DNA of 64,000 bases from Silene latifolia (Eukaryota; Streptophyta; Magnoliopsida; Caryophyllales; Caryophyllaceae). Both the position numbers and the translations under genes were made by a program. This document shows positions 46,906 to 57,437 of the stretch, piece after piece; within the stretch, counting starts at the first letter, position 1, and each line of letters begins with the position of its first letter. The notes under the pieces were generated by a model. The model saw only the letters and a program-made list of their open reading frames with translations. It searched no databases and was not told the origin of the DNA. The stretch covers positions 310,037,738 to 310,101,737 of the forward strand of contig NC_133537.1 of NCBI RefSeq assembly GCF_048544455.1. Reading direction: 5' to 3'.

Positions 46906-48455
46906 CCCAATCCCACAAAAACATAATTCGTGGTATCTTCCTGTTGTTATGTTGGATACTTTATAATACAATGTTAATTTTTTCGGTTTAGTGCCTAGTA
47001 TATGTCATTGCTATTCTTATGTTGCCTTTATGCGAATTTCAAGTTTGAAATGTTATTCTGGCGAGTATCTGATTAAGTCAGGTTTCCGAGTTAAATACTG
47101 AATTGTTTTCTTTTATTTCCATTTTGCTAGGATTAGAGAGGCGAATTTATAATCAGGAACGTACGTTCTCGGTTTTCGTCGAAATATGAAATAAAATTGG
47201 ACTGTTATTATGTCTAGATCTAATTATTGTGTTTATTGTTGTTTTGGTCATTGTTTGTGAAGTTTTGGATGCCACTTATAGGTTCAGGAGCATTAGTGTC
47301 AGTGGGATTAAAAAACATTTATCGCTTTTATTTAAGTTGGTGTTCATATGGTTGCAAGTTATGTGTGTGATTTTTGTTGTTAAGCTCATGATTTTGATTG
47401 ATAGTGTGGTTAAACGTTTCTTATGGGCCATTGATTGCCTTGTAGTGTGTACTGTCAAACATGATTGATCACTTGGGTCTGCAATCAAGTTATCAAATTA
47501 AAAACATTCAAATATATTACTTAAGTGTGCAATCAGGTTTTCAAATTTGCAAATTCACATCTCACTGATTCTGAATCCGAAATATCAAAGACTTTTCAGG
47601 TTTTGTTTTAGGTAGTTTGTGGGATTGAGTGATGACCTTTGTTATTGTTTTGACTCCTACTTTATCTTGAAACTCTGGGTTAGTTTTGTTTTAAAATTTT
47701 TATTCACTTCAAAAAATTGCTTTTCAAAGTTTAGTGTTAACTGTTAAGTTTGGTAGGGTTAATAGAGGCGCATGATAATGAGGTTTGAGGTTTTTATTTA
47801 CTGTTTCGCGCATGGGTATAGGTTTGGAATCAGGAATCATATCTAGGTGGTGGTATGGGGTTGGAACTTCATTCCTCATTCCCATGTGTTTGTTTCAGTT
47901 CTCGAGTGATATGGGTTTGAAACTCAATTAAAGTAAAAGTATGTAGAATATAATATTTTAACTAATTATTTTTTAGTATTATAAAATCATGAAAATAAAG
48001 ATTTAATCAAATAATTATATAAAAGTTCATTTACAATATTGCCATAATTTTTATTTTCACATTTTTGTTTGTTTCAATTTGATACCCATGGGTATCAATC
48101 TCATACCCACCCACCTCCTTGGGTATGAGAGACTCATACCTCATGGGTTTAAGGTATGGGTATGAGACCTTTATGTTTCTCAAACAAACACTTGGTATGG
48201 GTTTGACTCATTCCTAACCCATACCTCATACTTTAGTTTTTGAACCAAACACCCCCTTAGAAGTTTGGATTGGAGCTTGGAGGTGATGTTGATACTTGAT
48301 AATAAGCACTTTAAGTTGCAGGGTTGAAGGTGGTTCTGTGACGAACCCATGAGAGAATGAGGTTTGCGGGTTTTATTTAGAACTTTGGGTTGGAGCTTGG
48401 AGGTGAGGTTGATACTTGATAATAAATACCTAAAGTTTCAGGGTTGAAGGTGGTT
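46906..48455. other. Intergenic DNA with a probable MITE and a tandem duplication
   Basis: No gene is supported. Around 47950-48260 a segment with several inverted GGTATGAG/CTCATACC copies ends in GAACCAAACACCCCCTTA, like the terminus of common plant MITEs, but a clear left end was not found. At about 48265-48460 a block of roughly 130 bases (TTGGAGCTTGGAGGTGAGG ... GGGTTGAAGGTGGTTCT) is present twice in tandem. Confidence 0.5.
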
Positions 48456-48826
48456 CTTAGTTTGAAGAGGCGCAAGGCGCACGGAGGCGCGAAGTGGCTG
48501 AGGTGATAAGGCGCAAAGTGCCAAGGGAATGCGCGCGCCTTTTGGAAGTGAGATGCCCTAATTGTAGTAACAAATTTGCATTTTCTAAATAAATTTTTTG
48601 GGCAACAACACCTTTTTAAGGAGTTCTCGGGTGGCGAACATATAAAGAAGTAGAAGTTGGAAATTATGGAAAAACAAAGGGCTTAATTATAGAAAAAGAT
48701 ATGGAGAGTGCTGCTAGTGAGTCTTGTTAAGTGACCCTTTTCAAAAAGGCGCACCTAGAATGCACGCCGGCGTTCTAGAATGTGCCTGATCCAAGGCGCG
48801 CCTTAGGCACACTTTTTTAAACTAAG
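48456..48826. mobile_element. MITE with GGCGC-rich ends, 8-bp TSD, hAT-like
   Basis: The left end CTTAGTTTGAAGAGGCGC and right end AAAAAAGTGTGCCTAAGGCG (read inverted, beginning CTTAGTTT) form an imperfect terminal inverted repeat. AGGTGGTT at 48448-48455 and AGGTGGCT at 48827-48834 are the probable 8-base target duplication. The neighbouring tandem copy has AAGGTGGTTCTGTGACG uninterrupted near 48326, showing the empty site. Confidence 0.75.
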
Positions 48827-48834
48827 AGGTGGCT

Positions 48835-51311
48835 GTGTGACGGGCTCATGAGAGGGACTTGCAAAGAGCTTTGAAGAATAGGGAAGTGATAAAGATTGTC
48901 AGGCTTAGGAGACGACCTAAATAAATAATCCGGATAAAAGTGATAGAAAACGGCCTGAGTCTACTTAGATTGAAGAAAGAATGACATCTAAGAGGGCTGG
49001 GGGAATGAAAGAATTTCCGTGGTTTATGAAGTTGGATTCAATTTTTATCTTGTTTCTAAATTTTTCCTTTTACTTTATTTTATCTGGTTCTCATCTTTTG
49101 TTATCTTTCCCCATATTTTGGACTCCATTACTTGGTCCCTTATTTCTGTCGCACTTGTAAATATATGAGAATTGTCCTTCAAAAACTTCACATCATATTT
49201 TTTCTTTTCTTCTTTCCACTCGTTTTTTACTTAAAAAACTTTTCCGGCTATGGTGCTTGACATAATTTTCGTATTTTTTCTAAAAAAAGATGCATTTTTG
49301 GTGGTTAGAGGACCTCAAATTACTTTGGGACTAAAGCGATGATACAGGATCCTTCACAATTAAATGCCTAGTGACTGAGTATTTTGTCCCTTTCTATTGT
49401 GTACATGATTAAAGATTGCCTTGTAACCTTGTTGAAGTTACTGAGTATACAGAGATTGATGTAGTTATGTTTCAAAATCCTAGTGTCCATTGAGAAACAT
49501 TGGTTTTTGACTTGGTGGTTAACTTCTGCTGTGAAAGAGTCTATATATAGTTCAGAGTTTGAAGTTTTCGGGTGCTGATAATTGTATCTATTGCTTCAAT
49601 GCTTGAACTGTTAAAATGTGCTGTGTTCTAGTTATCGTGGTTTGAAAGTTGACTTCCACGCATTTCGATAGTGATCTTTATGATTGAGAAATTGCTGCCG
49701 TGTGTGTGTATATATCTGTCAAATAGCTTGTAGATTGTCGTAGATTGTTATGATGTAGGCTAGCTTGGGTTTGTGAGAGTGTTTACTGCATTGTTTAGAC
49801 TGTGAAAGTTGACAGATACACCTTCATATACTAGGTATTTGACTCTTGTTCATGGCTTCATGGTTTTGCCGTGTTAAAACCAACCCAAGGACAATGTTAC
49901 GGTCACAGTGTCCATTGAGAAGCATAGAATTTGAACTTGGGGGTTTACTTGTATTTTGAAGGAATGTATGTACAGTTCAAGTTGGTGGTTCTTGAACGGT
50001 TGTATGCTTTGTTTTAGTGATTTGAGTTTTGGAGGGGTTTCAATTGTGAATTTTATGGTTTTGAAATCGAGGCCGTGAGTGTATATATCAGTCAGTTGCT
50101 TCGTATGAGGCTGTAAGGATGAAAGATACGCTTTTGGGCTAGTTTTTGCGAGTGTTCAAACTGTATTCTGAAAACTGTCTTTTGAAAATTTTTAGAAGCA
50201 CTTTGTTATCATTTCCAATATTTTGTACTCCTAGTACGTTCTCCTTCGTTTTCTTCACACTTTTAAATCCGTCTACACTGTCTTTTGAAATCTTTTGCAG
50301 ATTTGTACGTTTCCTCTTTTTCTTTCCACACATTCTCTATTTTGACATCTTTGACTACGTTGATGAATGTAATTTTTTTTTTCTTACTTTTTTTTTTTTT
50401 TTTTTTTAAAAAAAAATTTGGCGGTTACCTCAAGTTGTCGTTTTAGTTGATGTGTTAAGTTGAGCCAAATCATCTTGGGACTAAATTGATGCATAATCCT
50501 ATAAATTGCAAAGCCCAGTGACGAACTCCTATTTAATTTTTCTCATGTACATTAAGGAGGTTCTTGTTACCAAGTTTAAAGATTGCCTTGTTGATGTTAG
50601 GTACAAGTTTGGAAAATATATAAGTTGAAAATTTTGGATAATAATTTTTGACAACTAATTTCTGTTACCTTGAATATGTACTAGTTCATATTTTTAATGT
50701 TGGGAACTTTAAAATTCCTCCACAACCTGGAAGATGAAACATGGGGGGTCACCGGAAACCTGGGCACTAGACTCGGAGCTTGGCTATGGAAGATGAAACA
50801 TTTGGTTGAAGTGTATTATAAAATGATTGATCATGTGGAAGACAATGATCAGGATTTGGTAAACTTCTACATGGACAGTAAATTATGTGATTTACGGTAC
50901 TCAATTTGTCTCAATTTTACTCTCGGGTACCATTAACTCGCTGAATTGATAGTCCGTGCTTAATGATTTACCATAAAATCACTAATAGTTATGATCTGAC
51001 ATACTATAAAACTGCCTTGTAATAAAACGTGGAATTGTGATGACAGGGAAAAATAATATTCCGTATTAACAATAATAAATTGAAAACAGAGCGGGAATAC
51101 AAGAGCATAATAACGTCTTGCTTGAGACAGTGGTATTTCTTAACTAAGAATTTGTGTAAAATAATCAAATTGAAGGATATGGCACTTGATCATAGTCCTT
51201 AATGAATAAGGCAAGCATGGAGACACCTAGGATTACCCACTGTAACGAAAGACATGATCAATAGAGGCCAAAGGGACACCAATTGCCCTGCCTTCAACAC
51301 TTCCCATGCTA
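48835..51311. other. Intergenic DNA with overlapping imperfect duplications
   Basis: Segments recur in diverged form: GTGTCCATTGAGAARCAT at about 49482 and 49909; TGGGACTAAA..TGATGCA-type sequence with AAAGATTGCCTTGT at about 49327-49421 and 50477-50591; and CCGTGWGTGTATATATC at about 49698 and 50072. A poly(T)/poly(A) junction lies near 50390-50416. An ORF at 50697-50936 (79 codons) has no recognisable domain. No gene is claimed. Confidence 0.5.
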
Positions 51312-51545
51312 TCAAAGTAAATACAAGAGTAACATTACGCTAAATATTATGACTGCCAACCAAACATTGTAATTGTTGCGTAGATTTAGTACTTGATCCT
51401 GATTGTGAGGATAACCAAGATGTATGGGAGGTTCATATTCGCGTTGAATAATACGATTCTGAATTTCAGTCATTCGTTGTTCAATTTCCACCAGATGTTT
51501 GAGTAAAATCTGCAATCCTACGTTGAAGATCATCTTCCATTATGA
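51312..51545 (-). pseudogene. Possible small tail-anchored protein, frameshifted
   Basis: Minus-strand ORF ending in WLAVIIFSVMLLLYLL, a single C-terminal membrane segment followed at once by a stop, preceded by a heptad-like stretch (LVEIEQRMTEIQNRIIQREY). The frame's own first ATG (51533) gives an unlikely start. A better start, MEDDLQRRIADFTQ at 51541, is in the neighbouring frame and runs into a stop after 19 codons, so a one-base change between 51490 and 51500 seems to separate the two. This suggests a small C-tail-anchored protein or the last exon of one. The family is not recognised. Confidence 0.4.
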
Positions 51546-53212
51546 ATGGAAGATTTTTCGATTGGGTTTATTTTTAAGCAATGGGAAACTATGGATGGCA
51601 TTTGGGCTTCTGAGCAAAACAGGCTCGAGTGCTCGACCAACCTGCGTTAATTCAATTCGATTCCATTCAATCCGATCTTATCTGTATCCTATCAGAATAA
51701 CATGAATATAACCAAATATCCATCGTAACTTAAACCCAATATTAACATGCTCGAAAGCAAGTATTGCAAATCATAACCCGAAACGACAATCTCAACTCAA
51801 ATCCAAAGCAAAATTGGCCTATAACCTCACCAGAACTAATGCCAGATATGCCTGAAGAAACCATTTTCAAGTTTTATACTTGACCCAAATATGCTGAATG
51901 AGAATATAAAAGGTCTCTCCCCTACGCCTTCATCATAGCACCTTCTTGGTTTTGATCTTGAAGCTTACAATTTGAAATAAACAAAAACCAGCATCGAATT
52001 CAACGAGCAGGGCCAAAATACGCAGAAAACATGAAACTATTAGAGCTTAGGGTCTTAAAATGATGCCAAGTTTTGGGCAGCTTCTGTTATCATTTAGAAA
52101 TATGGTGCCAACTAAAAATTGTTGAAGAAACCAAACCAGCAATGAGTGAGGACCAGATCGGCGGTACAATGGAGACTGGAGAGGAAGATACACTAGTGAT
52201 AATCACAAATACATGGTGGCCGAGCAAACAATGCAATGTGCTCGCTAATGCATGAACTAGAGTTTGACTTCAAATTAGAGGGGTCTTGAAGACATAACAA
52301 CAATCGTTTCTTCATCTTCGACTTTTCCTAATCATATTGTCATCAATAAAGCACGAGTCTAAACTTTTTCGACTAAGTCCGCTATAACATAATCTCTTAG
52401 ATCCGGATATAAACTCATTAATGTGCTGTTTTCACTGAAACTAATAGAGAGTACCTTAGAAAGATTCTTGTAATTAAGTAGCTGCCTCACACATTCCCTA
52501 GAAAACAATAACATCTTGCAAGGTCATATTCCAAACTGGTTAGTACAAGCAACATAGCCTTCAATTATATCAGCACGAAATCCACAAGATTAGTACAATA
52601 ATTCATGGGTTAGATAGAAATCACAAAACATTATGTAATCCATATGCTGTATGAGTTATCAGCTAGATTTTCGACATGGAGAAATCCTAGTCATATTAGA
52701 GTAACATCTCATATAAGGCAGGAAATCATTTACACAGTTATGCTCATTAAATACATTTAAAAAAGACCATCTCATACAAGACTCACTGGCTCGGAAAAGT
52801 AGGTGACTTGCATTTGTAATTAAATGGAGATAACAGATGCAATCATATTAACAAGGTGAGGGTAGGACCATTCTCTAAACCAAGTTCCATAAGTAATAAT
52901 ACTACATAATCTCTTATAGCAGAAGCACACCGTTCATTTCAAAATGGTACAAAGAGTTTCTATTCAGAATCAAATACAACCCTACCAACAGACTTCATGC
53001 GAAGGGTGCGGTTTCTATATTACTACAATCAGTACAATACCTTATAGTCAATAACATGAAGACAAAGGGATAAACGATGGGATGTAATCTACACGACACT
53101 GGCTAAATCAGCGTCTGTTAGGGTCACTTCTACTTCTGAACATAATAATAAAGGCCGCAAATCTTTGCGCACATGTACACCGAGGATCAACCATATAACA
53201 TACACCATCTAG
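51546..53212. other. Intergenic or 3' UTR DNA, nothing recognised
   Basis: AT-rich sequence with only short unconvincing ORFs. The part next to 53215 probably includes the 3' UTR of the mobile-domain gene on the minus strand. Confidence 0.4.
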
Positions 53213-53214
53213 TC

Positions 53215-55266
53215 CTAACCCATTTTCTTTAGGGCTTTTACCTTGTCTAAAACCCTCTGGAGCTTAGCCATTCGATTTAAAAAAATCATCCTTGGAGACT
53301 CAGAAATACAACTGAAACTAGCTTCTCCTACTCTCTTGTTGGCATCCATTGGACTTTGTCTAGGACTCATATCATCAATTGTAATATCAACTTTCGCAGT
53401 GAGCCCAACCGTTGTACATTGAATCTCCCTAGCGTCTTCTGCATTGTTTCTTACTTCTTGCAAAGACTCATTATCTCCAGCAGAAGATATAGGGCTACCT
53501 AAATCAATTACTTGGCACCTATTACTACTATCTGCTTCTCCTCTTTTGGAACACTGAGATCCGAACAACAGTGACAGTGTTAGGTGATCATCAGGATCAT
53601 CTTCAACTTCTTTCCCTTTATCTATGGGAGAGAAATGAGATGAAACATTAGTATCATTGCTCTTGGTTTTGCAGTTAACATGACACAGAGATCCTTTTGA
53701 CCTCTTAAAGCTAGGTAGATCACAAAGATCATCTAATGCCGGCCTTTTGCCTATTGGATCAAAACCAGGCGGCACCTCTAATTCTTTAATTTCCTTTTTA
53801 ATTTTCAGCATTGCGGTCAAATCCATTGCTTCCTTCGGGCTTCCCTGAAAAGGACAGCTAACGTTTTCCTTCTTTATTTTAGATCTCTTCCACCACTCAA
53901 GGTACTCCACTGTAACATCCGCTTCAAAAAGCCTTGATGGCACATACAATCTGATATCTAAGATAGGCCTATCATAATCGGTACAGGCTATCATACTGCT
54001 GTCAGCGAGGCAAGGGAGTACACAAGGGATATCTTGGTCAAGACCGAATTGCATTGACACACGATGGGGGAGATATTTCTCAACACAACCCTTTTCCAAT
54101 CCAACCAATTCACTAGTCCTTATACATCTAGCATAGGACTCGAGATCAAAACCAACCCCAAAACCAGCAGACACCCACCCAGCCTTTTCAGGATATAGGT
54201 TAGCACTAAACGACCAATTGTTCAAGGGTGTCGAATAAGGTCGCCAAAGGAAACTCTCAGCAGCAGAATCAACAGTTTCAACTACATCATCATTCTTCAC
54301 AATGCTCACCTTGTTCCACCTTTCTAGTCTAACTCCACCCGTAATACGATTAGGTTTGGGACTCAAATCAGGAAACCGTTCCCAAATCCAAGCCTGTAAC
54401 AACTGCATAGGTGCCCAAAGTTTAACACTGGACACATCTTTACCCTCATGATCACCTACACTTCTCAAAGATTCAATCTTTTCCTTCATTAACCTTAAAT
54501 CTCTATAAATACTAGCCAAAACAGCAGGTGCAAGAGCAATTTCAGTTCCTTTAGCTAAAAGTACAGCAATTGCCAGAACACTCTTGTTGATAGTACCAAG
54601 ATCATCAGCAGGAAGAACATACCTTGATAACCAAAGAGACAAGAACGCTTCGTGCTCGATTTTGCTACCTTTTTCCATCCAAATTTCCATCCATTGTTGC
54701 TGAGTTGCTTTCTTTTGCTTCGACCTAATCATCTGAGACCTTACTGTGAGCAACTTCTCCTCAATTTCAAGCAATTCTTTTGAACACAAGTCTTTCAAAA
54801 CAGAATCCCCTGTTATAGAATAACCACCCAAAACCCTAATGTCCTCCAAAGTTATACTAACTTCACCCCATGGCAACACAAAAGAGCTCGTTTCCGAACA
54901 CCATTTTTCAGCTAAAACAAACAAAGAATCACAACATTTTGGAATTTGAAGTTTAGAAGCCATAATCGGTTCGAAAACCGAAGCTTTTCTCCAAGTTTGT
55001 TCATGTAAAGCTCGCATTTTTTCAACCCAGGAGTTCCAATTCTTCAATGGTGCGGTTATCCAACCATTAAAATGCACTTTTGATTTGAGTACTGGAGAAA
55101 TGGATTTTGTAGGGAGATGATTTATAGGAGGAAGTGTAAAAAGGGTTTGGGGAAATGAGGGTTTTAGAAAATGGGCAGTTCTTGAAAAGGGTTTTCCACC
55201 ACAAGGTGACACCATTGAAGCCAATTTCTCCTCTATTAAGCTTTCTTCTTTGGATGAAGATGCCAT
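53215..55266 (-). CDS. Plant mobile domain (aminotransferase-like) protein, 683 aa, single exon
   Basis: The uninterrupted ORF runs from ATG 55266 to TAG 53215. The N-terminus MVSPCGGKPFSRTAHFLKP and the region from residue 70 to about 400 fit the plant mobile domain (PMD), also called aminotransferase-like: WITAPLKNW, then VFEPIMASKLQIPKC, ETSSFVLPWGEVSITLEDIRVLGGYSITG, EHEAFLSLWLSRYVLP, and LAPAVLASIYRDL. Arabidopsis relatives include MAIN and MAIL1, nuclear proteins acting in genome stability and gene or transposon silencing; close similarity to a given member is not claimed. The C-terminal third is Ser/Lys/Asp-rich, probably disordered, with a basic FKRSKG stretch. A similar domain occurs in some transposons, but no TIRs are evident. 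It is the best-preserved gene here. Confidence 0.88.
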   Translation of the reverse strand: MASSSKEESLIEEKLASMVSPCGGKPFSRTAHFLKPSFPQTLFTLPPINHLPTKSISPVLKSKVHFNGWITAPLKNWNSWVEKMRALHEQTWRKASVFEPIMASKLQIPKCCDSLFVLAEKWCSETSSFVLPWGEVSITLEDIRVLGGYSITGDSVLKDLCSKELLEIEEKLLTVRSQMIRSKQKKATQQQWMEIWMEKGSKIEHEAFLSLWLSRYVLPADDLGTINKSVLAIAVLLAKGTEIALAPAVLASIYRDLRLMKEKIESLRSVGDHEGKDVSSVKLWAPMQLLQAWIWERFPDLSPKPNRITGGVRLERWNKVSIVKNDDVVETVDSAAESFLWRPYSTPLNNWSFSANLYPEKAGWVSAGFGVGFDLESYARCIRTSELVGLEKGCVEKYLPHRVSMQFGLDQDIPCVLPCLADSSMIACTDYDRPILDIRLYVPSRLFEADVTVEYLEWWKRSKIKKENVSCPFQGSPKEAMDLTAMLKIKKEIKELEVPPGFDPIGKRPALDDLCDLPSFKRSKGSLCHVNCKTKSNDTNVSSHFSPIDKGKEVEDDPDDHLTLSLLFGSQCSKRGEADSSNRCQVIDLGSPISSAGDNESLQEVRNNAEDAREIQCTTVGLTAKVDITIDDMSPRQSPMDANKRVGEASFSCISESPRMIFLNRMAKLQRVLDKVKALKKMG

Positions 55267-55349
55267 TCTTGTTGTTGATCACAGTTCAGAAAAGAGAGAA
55301 TATTAACATTTTGATTCTTAAATGTGGGGGGAAAGTAGGAGATGAAAAG

Positions 55350-55357
55350 TTTTATAG
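55350..55357 (-). promoter_or_regulatory. Candidate TATA box of the plant mobile domain gene
   Basis: TATAAAAC on the minus strand, 84 bases upstream of the ATG at 55266, which would leave a 5' UTR of about 50 bases. Confidence 0.4.
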
Positions 55358-55566
55358 TACAAGGGAAGATACCCAGAAAAGTACATGGGATGGAAAAGTG
55401 TTTTGTTTATTCTAAGCAACACAAAATTAAAGTTTACTGAGGAACATCATTGCAACAGTTGAAGTACAATTTTGTTTTGTTCTGCATTTGTTATTGGTCA
55501 AATAAGTAGAATAAGTAAATATGACAAGTCATGTACTTTGTATGAGTAAGGATCCATTACTTATTA

Positions 55567-55621
55567 AATATTAATGGCTCTATACCAAAAAAAAAAAAAA
55601 AAAAAAAAATATTAATGGCTC
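55567..55621. mobile_element. Ultra-short retroposon: six bases plus poly(A) with 14-bp TSD
   Basis: AATATTAATGGCTC at 55567-55580 is repeated at 55608-55621. Between them stand only TATACC and a run of A. This is what target-primed reverse transcription gives when it stops almost at once after the poly(A). Confidence 0.75.
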
Positions 55622-55667
55622 GGATTATAAATTAATTTGGGAATGAAAAGGTAAATAAACGAGGTTG

Positions 55668-55670
<3 letters not shown>

Positions 55671-55748
<78 letters not shown>
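55671..55748. repeat. (TA)39 microsatellite
   Basis: Pure TA dinucleotides. Immediately to the right, GTATTAGGATCAAATGAGTC opens a 250-base segment resembling the border of elements that sit in (TA)n tracts; no opposite end was found. Confidence 0.9.
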
Positions 55749-55751
<3 letters not shown>

Positions 55752-56259
55752 TTAGGATCAAATGAGTCCCTCCTTAAGTGTGAGTCCATAAGTTCTCTTT
55801 AGAGCCCTTGGATGAGGGAAAAGGATGGTTGAGATTTACACACAAAAAAAGGAGATTAAAGCTAATTAAACCACTCTCTCACTACCCATACTAATTAATT
55901 CTAATTAATCACTAATTCAATATATATACATTTTCCTCCCACCTACTTATCTGAAAGATGATACTCATACACGAGGTGTATGAGTTTTTTCATACACGAC
56001 CAATGAAAATGCGCCACATTGGCAAACTAGAGTTAACTTGTAGAGGTTAGAATAAGGTTAGATTAGTAATTTAACATATTGGGTTAATAAGTTAACTATA
56101 GTAGTTAACCGTTTTTATGGAAGTTTTTCAATTTGTTTTGACTTTCTTTAATTTCTTTTAATTACTTAAATTTATGTTATTATTTATATTTTTTTTGTTA
56201 TTTAGCTTTTATAATTATGAAAATCGGTTTTTTAAAAACAATAAAATAAAATAGATAAA
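55749..56259. other. Possible MITE-like segment, no gene
   Basis: Starts at the (TA)n border. It contains a short inverted motif, ATACACGAGGTGTAT near 55968, and otherwise AT-rich DNA. Confidence 0.35.
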
Positions 56260-56773
56260 AATTGAATTCAATTAATCAAACCTAATTTAATTTAGTAATC
56301 AAATTGATGAAAACCCTAATTCCCAATTTCGTATTCAATAATCAAATTGAATTCAAATTTTCGATTTCATTTATCAAATTGATGAAAACCCTAATTGTAA
56401 ATTTCGATTTCATATAATTGATGAACCCTAATTGTAATCGTCAAAATTCAATTAATCAACTGTAATTGAAAATTTCCAATTCATATAATTGATGAACCCT
56501 AATGCAATAAACCCAAATTGAATTCAATTAATCAAACCCTAATTTAATTTATTAATCAAACTGATGAATACCCTAATTCCCAATTTCGATTTCAATAATC
56601 AAATCGCATTCCAATTTTCGATTTCATTTATCAAATTGTTGAAAACCCTAATTGTAAATTTCGATTTCATATAATTGATGAACCCTAATTGTAATCGTCA
56701 AAATTCAATTAATCAACTTAATTGAAAATTTCCAATTCATATAATTGATGAACCCTAATGCAATAAACCCAAA
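56260..56773. repeat. Tandem duplication of about 257 bases
   Basis: The block beginning AATTGAATTCAATTAATCAA and ending AATGCAATAAACCCA occurs twice in tandem, second copy from about 56517. Inside each copy, smaller repeats of ATTGATGAACCCTAAT type occur, so duplication happened at more than one scale. Confidence 0.85.
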
Positions 56774-56944
56774 TTGATTAATCGATTCCGTAATGAAATT
56801 GTAGATAAATATTTTGCCTTAATCAAAATCAAAATGAAAATGTTTATGAAATGATTAATCGAAAAAAATGAAAAAAAAAAATCAAAATCGAAATGAAGTA
56901 ACCCTAACTTGAGAAACCGAAAAAAAAAGCAAAAAAATTTGCTG

Positions 56945-57030
56945 GTAAGGAGATTCAAACACGGGTTGTTGCTAGTAGAGGGCTATTGTTTGCAAAGAGT
57001 GTAGTAACCATCTAACCTAGGGGTATCAGC
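56945..57030 (-). other. tRNA-like (A-box/B-box) segment
   Basis: The minus strand reads TAGGTTAGATGGTTAC, like an A box, and about 40 bases later GTGTTTGAATCTCC, like a B box, the spacing of a tRNA gene or SINE head. No complete cloverleaf or acceptor stem could be drawn, so a decayed SINE or tRNA relic is the most that can be said. Confidence 0.3.
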
Positions 57031-57437
57031 ACGTCAAAATACCCATTTCAATTCATTATATTGTTAAAAGGAAACCCTAATTCGGTTTTTAACCGTTTAA
57101 TAAAGTCCACGATTTTTAAAACTTCCTTATTTAAAAAACTACCTCATTTACAAATTGACTTATTTTAAATTTTGAATTTCACATTTCCTTATTAGAAAAG
57201 ATTTTTGATTGATTTGTGGAATATTTATTTAACTATTTTATCTTATTGTTGAGAGATTTTAGAAAAGATCTTTCAATATTTTATCTTATTGTTGAGAAAT
57301 TTTAGAAAAGATCTTCAATATTTTTTGTGGTAGCGAATAAAGAGAATTTTTTTAAAAAAATCAATCGTTTATAAGAAATTTCACGTTTTGATGATCAAAT
57401 TGCTTTAATTTGATCGAAAAAAAAAACTTACACTAAA

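Noticed and set aside
50146-50409. 87-codon Phe-rich ORF
   Set aside because: Low-complexity T-rich DNA running into poly(T); no support as a gene.
56945-57030. A functional tRNA gene
   Set aside because: Only A- and B-box-like words are seen; no acceptor stem or complete cloverleaf could be formed.
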